From positions 1-13,290 of the forward strand of contig JALVEJ010000089.1 of NCBI GenBank assembly GCA_027031025.1: 13,290 bases of DNA, written 5' to 3'. The notes under the pieces were generated by a model. The model worked only from the letters and a program-made list of their open reading frames with translations. It was not told where the DNA came from and searched no databases. The translations under genes and the position numbers were made by a program. Below are positions 6,364 to 12,982 of the stretch, piece by piece. Source of the stretch: Flavobacteriales bacterium (GTDB taxonomy: Bacteria > Bacteroidota > Bacteroidia > Flavobacteriales > Flavobacteriaceae). Every line of letters starts with the position of its first letter. Within the stretch, counting starts at the first letter, position 1.

Positions 6364-8727
6364 CTAAAACAAAATTCGATATTGCATCACCGGTAAAAAT
6401 CCGGTTTGGTAAGTAAATTCAATATCATTTTTAACTTTGTTATAACGTTGCGAAAAAGTATTTCTCCGGTTAAACAAGTTACGCAAATCCAATTGCCATT
6501 CTTGTGTAATATGTTTGCCACTGTATTTAAAGGCAATCTTTAAATCCGTTCTAAAATAATCCGGTAATTTTTTAGCAAAAGTTTGATTTTGATCGTAAAC
6601 CGCTTCACCGGCTAATATGGAGGCTTGTTTGTCAATGGGTGTATAGCGTCTTCCACCGGAATAATTGAGATTGATGTCAAAATGCAAAGCACTTCTCGAC
6701 GAAAAACGCACTTCTTTTCCGGCTAGCAAACTACTCATAAAATCGCCGTTCCAAGCCGTATTGCGCCATTTGCCGTCATAAGCTTTGTAAAGCGATTTGT
6801 AAAGACTTCCCGTCAACAAAACATAAAAGCCTTTATCTAATGGTTTTTCCAAAGTTATATCCAAACCGTAATTTTTACCGGCGCCATCATTATATAGTCT
6901 GTAAAAAAACAATTGTGCGCCGCCTGCATCTGCGTAACCCGAATTAATAATAGAATAGGTTGTGTCATGAGTATGATAGACCGGCACATCAAACAAATAT
7001 TGGTAGTATATTTCCGTTTTAAGTTTAAGTTTATAAGCCAATTGCGTTTCAACACCTGCAATAAAATGATGCGAGCGAGTGGCTTTCAGGTCAAGGTTAC
7101 CATATTCAAAACCATTAGTGCCGACTTTATGCTTGGAATAATACGCCAAAAGCGAATGTATATTGCTATGCAAACCATAAGCAAAACTCAATTTTGTGTT
7201 GTTATTGAGTTTGTATTGTAAGCCAAAACGCGGTTCAAAGAGTGCTTGTTTGTTGATGTTAAAATATTGTAAGCGGATACCGGTGTTGAGGCTGAACGCA
7301 TCGGAAAAACGATGTTTCCATAAAAAATATGTGCCCCATAAAACCGCATCATTTTTGACCGTGTTTTCATAATCAACAGAAGGGGTTTTGGTTACCATCA
7401 ACATATCCAAATTAATAAGAGTGGCTTCACTGCCCGCAGCCAATAAGTTTTTAGCATTTTTCTTGTATTTAAACTCGGTTTTGATGCCGGTATATCCGGT
7501 TATGATTTTGTCATGATACAAATTGTCATACCGGTTGGTGTTGGTGTTTAACGTGTCAAGCGTCACCCGTTGGTCAAGCCGGCTAAATGAAATGGCGGAA
7601 AAAAGACTGGCTTTTTTGTTAAAAAAATACTTGTGGTTAATGCCTGAAATTAGTGTCATATTATAGGTGCGCAAATCGGAGTTTTCATAATCCAAATACA
7701 AATTATCACCGCCTTCTGCCGAGGTTAAAAACCGGATTTTACTTTGACCGGCTATTGTCCAAACTCTGAATTTACCGGCTTTTTTTGTTGGAATATTAAC
7801 TAAGAACGAACCGTCTTGATATTTAGGCACAGCCGTTCCGGTGCCTAAATCCAAGCCCATTTTATCAAACAATTCCAAGGTTGAATACCGGTAATTAATC
7901 ATAAATGAAGATTTGTTTTTCTTGCTGACAGGTCCTTCGGCACCCAGTTCGGCACCTGCAAAACCTATTTGCCCAACAAATTCGTATTTATCTTTGTTAC
8001 CGGTTCTGAATTGCAAGTCAAAAGCAGCAGAAGTGGTGTTGCCGAAATTGGCAGGAAAAGCGCCCGCCAAAAAATCAGATTTTCCCAGCGTATTGGTATT
8101 AATCATACTTACAGGTCCTCCTGATGAACCGGCTGCGGAATAATGATTGGGATTAGGAATGCTGATGCCTTCCATCATCCATAATAACGAATTTGGATTA
8201 TTGCCTCGCACCACAATACTGTTTTGACTATCGTTGTTGGACGCTACACCTGCATAGTTCATCGCCATACGCGATACATCGTTTAATGAACCGGCATACA
8301 TATTAATCTGCTTGGCATCGAGTTGATAATTGGAAGCGACTGCAAATGCCGTGTGTTCATTTTTCTTTTTTAGCTTAATGACAACACTTTTAAGTTTGTT
8401 GATTTGTTCGGTTAAATAGAAGTTGACAATCAACTCTTTACCCGCATCCAATTCGATATTATCCCTGATTTGAGGAATGTAACCCGTATATTTAGCTTCC
8501 ATTTTTATTTTCCCGATAGGCACGTTGCTAATAACATATTCTCCGTTAAAATCGGTTACGGCGCCATATTTTTTTCCGTTGGAAATAACCTGTATTTCGG
8601 CACCCGGCAAGGGAAATTCCGACTCTTTATCAATAACAGTTCCTTTGATATTTTGTATTATTTGTGCTTGTATTTGCCATCCCAAACTAATGATAATTAA
8701 GATACATAAATTTTTAAGATTTTTCAT
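6364..8727 (-). CDS. TonB-dependent outer-membrane receptor with CarboxypepD_reg-like domain
   Basis: A 787-residue outer-membrane receptor. Residues 1-21 are a signal peptide (cleavage near QIQA-Q). Residues about 26-107 form a carboxypeptidase-regulatory-like beta domain (IKGTVIDKES..PLPGAEIQV...DFNGEYVISNVPIGK). Residues about 125-245 form the plug: NDVSRMAMNYAGV, IVVRGNNPNSLLWMMEGI (171-188), IPNPNH, FLAGAFPANFGNTTSAAFDLQFR. The remainder is a beta-barrel rich in alternating aromatic strands and ends in Phe, typical for outer-membrane insertion. It is shorter than SusC proteins (about 1000 residues) and there is no SusD-like gene beside it, so it is not a glycan-uptake pair. The ligand (siderophore, metal, peptide or other) cannot be read. 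Its neighbour upstream on the same strand is a LytTR regulator, 158 bases away, which may control it. Confidence 0.9.
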   Translation of the reverse strand: MKNLKNLCILIIISLGWQIQAQIIQNIKGTVIDKESEFPLPGAEIQVISNGKKYGAVTDFNGEYVISNVPIGKIKMEAKYTGYIPQIRDNIELDAGKELIVNFYLTEQINKLKSVVIKLKKKNEHTAFAVASNYQLDAKQINMYAGSLNDVSRMAMNYAGVASNNDSQNSIVVRGNNPNSLLWMMEGISIPNPNHYSAAGSSGGPVSMINTNTLGKSDFLAGAFPANFGNTTSAAFDLQFRTGNKDKYEFVGQIGFAGAELGAEGPVSKKNKSSFMINYRYSTLELFDKMGLDLGTGTAVPKYQDGSFLVNIPTKKAGKFRVWTIAGQSKIRFLTSAEGGDNLYLDYENSDLRTYNMTLISGINHKYFFNKKASLFSAISFSRLDQRVTLDTLNTNTNRYDNLYHDKIITGYTGIKTEFKYKKNAKNLLAAGSEATLINLDMLMVTKTPSVDYENTVKNDAVLWGTYFLWKHRFSDAFSLNTGIRLQYFNINKQALFEPRFGLQYKLNNNTKLSFAYGLHSNIHSLLAYYSKHKVGTNGFEYGNLDLKATRSHHFIAGVETQLAYKLKLKTEIYYQYLFDVPVYHTHDTTYSIINSGYADAGGAQLFFYRLYNDGAGKNYGLDITLEKPLDKGFYVLLTGSLYKSLYKAYDGKWRNTAWNGDFMSSLLAGKEVRFSSRSALHFDINLNYSGGRRYTPIDKQASILAGEAVYDQNQTFAKKLPDYFRTDLKIAFKYSGKHITQEWQLDLRNLFNRRNTFSQRYNKVKNDIEFTYQTGFLPVMQYRILF

Positions 8728-8734
8728 TTTTTGT

Positions 8735-8742
8735 CAAATTTA
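8735..8742 (-). promoter_or_regulatory. Second, weaker TAnnTTTG match before the receptor
   Basis: The minus strand reads TAAATTTG, 7 bases before the receptor ATG. Transcription from here would be leaderless or nearly so, and no -33 TTG is in place. The upstream promoter at 8771-8802 is better. Confidence 0.2.
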
Positions 8743-8763
8743 ATACATCATCCTTTTTAAATA

Positions 8764-8797
8764 TTTTCTGCAAATATATGGGGCTTTCTGCAGAAAA
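8764..8797. promoter_or_regulatory. Operator-like inverted repeat over the receptor promoter
   Basis: TTTTCTGCA (8764-8772) and its exact reverse complement TGCAGAAAA (8789-8797) form a 9-bp inverted repeat with 16 bases between the arms. The right arm overlaps a perfect 12-bp palindrome TTTCTGCAGAAA (8785-8796), so TTTCTGCA also recurs as a direct repeat offset by 20 bases, about two helical turns. The repeat covers the -7 box and spacer of the receptor promoter. No regulator is identified; repression by a dimeric protein is an inference. Confidence 0.5.
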
Positions 8798-8802
8798 ATC
8801 AA
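8771..8802 (-). promoter_or_regulatory. Bacteroidota promoter for the TonB-dependent receptor
   Basis: The minus strand has TTG (8802-8800), a 21-base spacer, then TATATTTG (8778-8771), matching the -33/-7 consensus. The leader to the ATG at 8727 would be about 35-40 bases. Confidence 0.65.
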
Positions 8803-8810
8803 CAAAAAGT

Positions 8811-8869
8811 GATGAATTGACATAAAAAATACACCAACGGTCAAATATTGTGATGAATGGGAAGAATTG
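8811..8869. repeat. Three short direct repeats GAWGAATKG upstream of the receptor promoter
   Basis: GATGAATTG (8811-8819), GATGAATGG (8852-8860) and GAAGAATTG (8861-8869) share GAWGAATKG. The first two extend leftward to an identical GTGATGAAT at 8809-8817 and 8850-8858, 41 bases apart, and the last two are tandem. They lie directly upstream of the -33 element and before the LytTR gene stop, where an activator could bind. They are short, so chance is not excluded. Confidence 0.35.
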
Positions 8870-8885
8870 GGACAAGTGTCAAGTT

Positions 8886-9740
8886 TTAAACTTTTAAATT
8901 GCCGATTATATGTTTGGGAAAATTGCGCGAAACGGGAACAACAAAGTCTAAATATTCAAAACGAAAAGTGTAATTTCTGGCATTGCCGGAAACATTTTTA
9001 ACCTTTTCTAAATTAACAATATAGGACTTGTGGCATCGTATAATTTGAGGATTGTCGCTAAAACTTTTTTCGAGTTTGGTCAACGATGTTCTGATGAGTC
9101 TGTCTCTAAGCAACTCATTATCAACATAAAACACTTTGCAGTAATTACCTTCTGCTTTGATGCATAACAATTGAATACTAGTTATAGTAAAACCTTCGTT
9201 TTTATTATCGGAAACAAAGCGCAACAATTTTTCAGTACCCGTCGGCTTATGACGAATTTGTCCCGTTAAATGTTTGGCTAATTTCCTATTTCTAAGTTTT
9301 AGATAATGTTCTGACGCCAATACTACAAGTATTAATGTTAAAATACCGAGAGATACCGTGTAAATAAAAAATTTGAACAATGAGATATCCGTTGAAACGT
9401 ATTCGGAAAAATATCCGGTATAAAACCAATTTAGTAGCGCAATCACAACAATTTCAATAGAAGTCATCAACAGCATTTTACCTACGGTCCAGGTCTCCGG
9501 ATTGAAAAATTTAGAAAAAAGCGAAAAAGCGATAAAATAATTAATCAATAAGACAAAAAGGGTAATCACCATATATCCGGATAAAAAAAGTGGTGTGTTT
9601 AATTGAATATGATCAATTCCGAAGGGTTGAAACACCAAGAGAAATAAATAGACAAACAATGAAACGGTGACAGAAAACCAAAATCGTTCTTTGGGTCTCT
9701 CAATTTGCGGAAAAGGTAAGTGAAAAATGTTGAGATTCAT
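8886..9740 (-). CDS. Membrane-anchored LytTR-family transcriptional regulator
   Basis: A 284-residue protein with four predicted membrane segments (about 22-40, 51-74, 87-108, 121-144), a short basic linker (KLRNRKLAKH, about 147-157) and a C-terminal LytTR DNA-binding domain from about 186 to 280. Within that domain are the family landmarks IKAEGNYCKVFY (194-205), RTSLTKLEKSF (217-227), IRCHKSYIVNL (234-244; HKSYIVN is the most conserved block) and VPVSRNFPKHI (268-278). There is no receiver domain and no histidine kinase next to it, so any signal would enter through the membrane part or a partner protein. Such four-TM LytTR proteins are common in Bacteroidota. It precedes the TonB-dependent receptor by 158 bases on the same strand and is a reasonable candidate for its regulator, which is inference from position only. 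Confidence 0.9.
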   Translation of the reverse strand: MNLNIFHLPFPQIERPKERFWFSVTVSLFVYLFLLVFQPFGIDHIQLNTPLFLSGYMVITLFVLLINYFIAFSLFSKFFNPETWTVGKMLLMTSIEIVVIALLNWFYTGYFSEYVSTDISLFKFFIYTVSLGILTLILVVLASEHYLKLRNRKLAKHLTGQIRHKPTGTEKLLRFVSDNKNEGFTITSIQLLCIKAEGNYCKVFYVDNELLRDRLIRTSLTKLEKSFSDNPQIIRCHKSYIVNLEKVKNVSGNARNYTFRFEYLDFVVPVSRNFPKHIIGNLKV

Positions 9741-9760
9741 ATCATAAGATTGAATAATGA

Positions 9761-9768
9761 CAAAAATA
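9761..9768 (-). promoter_or_regulatory. Candidate -7 promoter element for the LytTR gene
   Basis: The minus strand reads TATTTTTG, matching TAnnTTTG, 20 bases before the LytTR ATG at 9740. No TTG -33 element is visible; a perfect palindrome at 9787-9800 occupies that area instead. Confidence 0.45.
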
Positions 9769-9786
9769 TGTATAAAATAGCAGATT

Positions 9787-9800
9787 TAATAAGCTTATTA
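9787..9800. promoter_or_regulatory. 14-bp perfect palindrome upstream of the LytTR gene
   Basis: TAATAAGCTTATTA is a perfect 14-bp palindrome lying where the -33 element of the LytTR promoter would be expected. It has no loop and only a short following T-run on the plus strand, so it fits a protein-binding site better than a terminator. The binder is unknown; autoregulation is possible. The rest of 9801-9920 holds A/T-runs and an 8-bp palindrome TTGGCCAA at 9885-9892, with no gene I can see. Confidence 0.4.
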
Positions 9801-9923
9801 TTTTTCTAAGATTAATTGTTGCCGTTTTTTCAATATTTTAATTTTAGCCTGAGTTTTTTTAACTTTCATTAGAAATGAACCAGATTGGCCAAACTTTAAG
9901 TTAAATTTTTACCCGACAAATAC

Positions 9924-9957
9924 TTTTGCATCAACTCACTGCTTTTTCATATATTTG
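9924..9957 (+). promoter_or_regulatory. Bacteroidota promoter for the thioesterase-acylase operon
   Basis: TTTTG (9924-9928), a 21-base spacer, then TATATTTG (9950-9957) match the -33/-7 consensus well. The -7 box ends 16 bases before the ATG at 9974. The TTG of the -33 element is the same TTG that could be mistaken for a start codon at 9926. Confidence 0.75.
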
Positions 9958-9973
9958 TAAACAAAAATACCGA

Positions 9974-10372
9974 ATGTCCTTAGATAAAATCTTGCTCGAA
10001 AAACGTTTAAAAGAAGCCGAAACCCATGTGTTTAAAGTAGTGTTTCCTAATACTACCAATCATTATGATACACTATTCGGTGGAAATGCTTTGCAAATTA
10101 TGGATGAAGTGGCTTTCATTGCTGCCACACGGTTCAGTCGTAAACGAATGGTGACGGTATCAACCAGTCAAATCGATTTTAAAAAACCGATTCCCGCCGA
10201 TACTATCATTGAAGTTGTCGGACAAATCACGCGGGTAGGCAGGACCAGCGTGGATGTCTTGGTAGAAATATACAAAGAAGAAATGTATAATTACACCCGT
10301 GAAAAAGCCATAGAAGGCATTTTTACCTTTGTCGCCATCGATCAACATAAAAAACCCACACCGGTTTTATAA
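9974..10372 (+). CDS. Acyl-CoA thioesterase, YciA-like hotdog fold
   Basis: A 132-residue single hotdog domain, the normal size of YciA-type thioesterases. Motifs: VFPNTTNHYDTLFGGNALQ (23-41), the 'P..TN..G.LFGG' block of the family, then IMDEVAFIAA (42-51) with the conserved acidic pair Asp44-Glu45 on the central helix (Asp44 matches the catalytic Asp position of YciA), VTVSTSQIDFKKPI (60-73) and GQITRVGRTSVDV (83-95). Such enzymes hydrolyse acyl-CoA to free acid and CoA in the cytoplasm, as hexamers. The ATG at 9974 is preferred: a TTG at 9926 in frame would add 16 residues not typical of the family and lies inside the -33 promoter element, upstream of the transcript start. The penicillin-acylase gene follows after 24 bases, so the two are likely co-transcribed. 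Chain-length preference is unknown. Confidence 0.88.
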   Translation: MSLDKILLEKRLKEAETHVFKVVFPNTTNHYDTLFGGNALQIMDEVAFIAATRFSRKRMVTVSTSQIDFKKPIPADTIIEVVGQITRVGRTSVDVLVEIYKEEMYNYTREKAIEGIFTFVAIDQHKKPTPVL

Positions 10373-10396
10373 TTCGAAAAATATAAACAAATCATT

Positions 10397-12781
10397 ATGA
10401 AAAAAATACTGAAATACTTATTAATTGCTCTTGTTTTATTAGGCATTGGGGCTTATTTTTTTGTGCAAAACATCAAAAAATCCGCCTTGCCCGATTATAA
10501 TAAAAATATAAAGATTGAAGGGTTGACAGGCAAAGTTCAAGTGTATAGAGATGTGCACGGCATTCCGCATATCGTAGCCCAAAATGAACACGATTTATAT
10601 GCAGCCGTTGGTTACCTGTCGGCACAAGACCGCTTGTGGCAAATGGATTTGTTACGTCGGGTCACACAAGGGCGTTTATCTGAGATTTTCGGTAAAAAAC
10701 TTATTGATACCGATGTTTTGTTACGTAAATTACAAATTCCGGAAACCTCCCATAAACTTTATGCTAATTTAGAAGCCGGTGTCAAACAACCTTTAACGGA
10801 TTATGCCCGGGGTGTTAATGCTTATATCAAAAACCATAAAGATGATTTGCCATTTGAATTTAAAGTATTGGGTTACCAACCCGAAAACTGGCAACCGGAG
10901 CAATCTCTATATTTGGTCGGATTTATGTCATGGAATCTGGAACTTGGTTACAAAATGGAAGTTCTGATGCAAAGTTTAAAAGACAAAGTATCTAATGAAC
11001 AATTTGCAGAATTGTTACCGGATTACGAATCTCAAAAAACTTATGCATATCCATCATACAAATTTCCGGTTCCGGTGCAAACCGATACGGTTTTGGTCGC
11101 AGCCTTAAATAAAATAGGTTTGCTAGCACCTGATATTTTCAATGCTAGCAACAACTGGGTGGTCAGCGGTAAAAAAAGCACCACCGGCAAACCCATTTTT
11201 TCCAACGATATGCATTTACATTTGGACATTCCGGGAATTTGGACACGTATGCATCTGATGATCCCCGGCAAACTTAATGTCACCGGTGTTGTGTTGCCCG
11301 GAGAACCCTTTGTCGTAGCCGGACATAACGAACATATAGCCTGGGGCATGACCAATGTCATGCTGGACGGTGCAGATTTTTATATAGAAACCATTAATCC
11401 GAAGAATAAAACTCAATATAAATTTAACGGCGAGTGGCGCAATTTGAAAGTCAAAAAAGAAAAAATCTATGTTAAAGGCGAAAAAGAACCGGTAGAAAAG
11501 ACTTTGTATTTTACCCATCGTGGTCCCATTTTTACCTCTTTTGATAATGTCAGCGTAATGCCGGTTTCCATGCATTGGATAGGTAATGAACCCTCAAACG
11601 AAATAGAAGCCCTACAAGGTCTATCCAAAGCCAAAAATTGGTCGGAATTTAGAGAAGCGGTCAAAGGTTTTAAATCGGTCAGTCAAAATATTGCTTATGC
11701 CGATACCGAAGGTAATATCGGTATTCAAATGACCGGCAGACTTCCTAAACGTTCAGCGCCCGGCTATTTATTCTTACCCGGTGACACCGACCGATACGAT
11801 TGGAAAGGCTATGTGCCATTTGACAGTTTACCTTATGAATACAACCCGGAGCGTGGCTTTGTGTCATCTGCAAATAACAAATCTGTAGATGACCATTACC
11901 CGTATTACATCAGTGAATGGTATGATTTGCCGTATCGCATCAAACGTATCCGGCAGATGCTGACCACCAAAGAACATTTGTCAACGGAAGATTTTAGGCA
12001 AATGTTGTATGATCATCATTCGGTTCAAGCAGATGAAATACAGCCTGTGTTGTTGCAACATTTGGCTGCAATCAAGGACTTTAATACCGAAGAACAAGCC
12101 GCTTTTGAAACTTTAAAGACATGGAATCATATTTATGATACGGGGCAATCTGCACCGGCAATTTTTGAAGAAACCATGCGACAACTCACCAAAAATTTGG
12201 TATCTGACGAAATGGACGAAGCGGTTTACAAGATGTATAAAAAATCTATGTTAGCTTCTAAATATTTGATAGCCAACGTTTTTAAAAATAACCGGTCGGC
12301 ATGGTCAGATAATATCCATACCCCTGAGAAAGAGAATTTTCATCAAATAGTAGTCCAATCTTTTAAAGATGCCGTGCATGCGTTAACCCAAAAATATGGC
12401 AGTATTAACCAAATACATTGGGGTGATATACATTATTTAAAGCTAAAACATCCTTTGGGTAAAGTTAAAATACTGAATTGGGCATTTAATTTAAACCGTG
12501 ATTATAAAGCGCCGGGTAATGCCAATACGGTCAATCCTTTTACGTATCCTTTAACTTCTGATTTTGAAGCCGATATGGGAGCTTCGGAAAAACATATTTT
12601 TAATACGGCTGATTGGGATAAATCTTACAGCATTTTACCAACCGGTATCAGTGGAAATCCGGCTAGCCCGTTTTATTGTGATCAGAGCAAAGATTATATG
12701 GAAGGCAAAGTTTTTCAGGATTATTTTTCCTTAGAAAACGTCAAACAAAATGCCGTTTATCAAATGCAGTTTACCAAATAA
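10397..12781 (+). CDS. Penicillin acylase family Ntn-hydrolase (membrane-anchored)
   Basis: A 794-residue precursor. Residues 1-6 are basic and about 7-24 form one hydrophobic segment without a clear cleavage site or lipobox, so the protein is probably anchored with its catalytic part in the periplasm. The alpha region starts with the family pattern 'V..D.HGIPHI.A....DLYAA.GY..AQDRLWQMDL.RR...GRLSEI.G' (about 49-99). Autocleavage is expected before Ser251 in NASNNWVVSGKKS (249-261); this serine would become the beta-chain N-terminal nucleophile. Later landmarks are SNDMHLHL (269-276), the ANN of SANNK (492-494; oxyanion-hole Asn region) and the C-terminal GISGNPASPFYCDQ (750-763). Family members cleave amides such as penicillins, N-acyl-homoserine lactones or cyclic lipopeptides; the substrate here is not known. 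It lies 24 bases after the thioesterase and has no separate promoter in that gap. No convincing terminator follows. Confidence 0.9.
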   Translation: MKKILKYLLIALVLLGIGAYFFVQNIKKSALPDYNKNIKIEGLTGKVQVYRDVHGIPHIVAQNEHDLYAAVGYLSAQDRLWQMDLLRRVTQGRLSEIFGKKLIDTDVLLRKLQIPETSHKLYANLEAGVKQPLTDYARGVNAYIKNHKDDLPFEFKVLGYQPENWQPEQSLYLVGFMSWNLELGYKMEVLMQSLKDKVSNEQFAELLPDYESQKTYAYPSYKFPVPVQTDTVLVAALNKIGLLAPDIFNASNNWVVSGKKSTTGKPIFSNDMHLHLDIPGIWTRMHLMIPGKLNVTGVVLPGEPFVVAGHNEHIAWGMTNVMLDGADFYIETINPKNKTQYKFNGEWRNLKVKKEKIYVKGEKEPVEKTLYFTHRGPIFTSFDNVSVMPVSMHWIGNEPSNEIEALQGLSKAKNWSEFREAVKGFKSVSQNIAYADTEGNIGIQMTGRLPKRSAPGYLFLPGDTDRYDWKGYVPFDSLPYEYNPERGFVSSANNKSVDDHYPYYISEWYDLPYRIKRIRQMLTTKEHLSTEDFRQMLYDHHSVQADEIQPVLLQHLAAIKDFNTEEQAAFETLKTWNHIYDTGQSAPAIFEETMRQLTKNLVSDEMDEAVYKMYKKSMLASKYLIANVFKNNRSAWSDNIHTPEKENFHQIVVQSFKDAVHALTQKYGSINQIHWGDIHYLKLKHPLGKVKILNWAFNLNRDYKAPGNANTVNPFTYPLTSDFEADMGASEKHIFNTADWDKSYSILPTGISGNPASPFYCDQSKDYMEGKVFQDYFSLENVKQNAVYQMQFTK

Positions 12782-12982
12782 TATATTTTTGTTACATTTA
12801 TAACCATAACATTAGTTTTAATGATAAATCATTAGAAATTCAGCGTTGGAAAACATTTTGTGGTATGATATTTAGTTTTACAAATTTACAAATTAAACTT
12901 ACTATTGCGTTAATATTTCCCGTAGAGTTCTTGTCTGTAATATTTATACGCAGGCAACATCTATACTATGATGAGGCAAGGA
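12782..12982. other. AT-rich convergent intergenic region
   Basis: 201 bases between the stops of the penicillin-acylase gene and the T9SS cargo gene. It contains a weak AT hairpin (TAATGA 12819-12824 / TCATTA 12829-12834) without a proper U-tract, and a tandem TTTACAAA (12877-12892). I see no coding sequence, RNA gene or convincing terminator. Confidence 0.5.

Noticed and set aside
6913..7221. A 102-codon plus-strand open frame inside the receptor gene
   Set aside because: It lies antisense to the well-supported beta-barrel region and has low-complexity Ile/Phe/Cys composition typical of shadow frames.
6364..8727. Receptor as the SusC half of a polysaccharide utilisation locus
   Set aside because: It is about 200 residues shorter than SusC proteins and there is no SusD-like lipoprotein or glycoside hydrolase in the window.
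9926..9973. In-frame TTG start 48 bases upstream of the thioesterase ATG
   Set aside because: The TTG is the -33 promoter element, the -7 box lies between it and the ATG, and the extra 16 residues are not typical of the family.
11216..11575. A 119-codon minus-strand open frame inside the penicillin-acylase gene
   Set aside because: It is antisense to a clearly conserved coding region, has no promoter or recognisable domain, and its residue pattern looks like a shadow.
12784..12791. TATTTTTG promoter-like box on the plus strand just after the acylase stop
   Set aside because: No plus-strand gene follows it and no -33 partner fits; AT-rich intergenic sequence gives such matches by chance.
12816..12837. 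AT-only hairpin after the penicillin-acylase gene as an intrinsic terminator
   Set aside because: The stem is only six A/T-rich pairs and no U-tract follows, so it does not resemble the strong terminator at 4947-4978.
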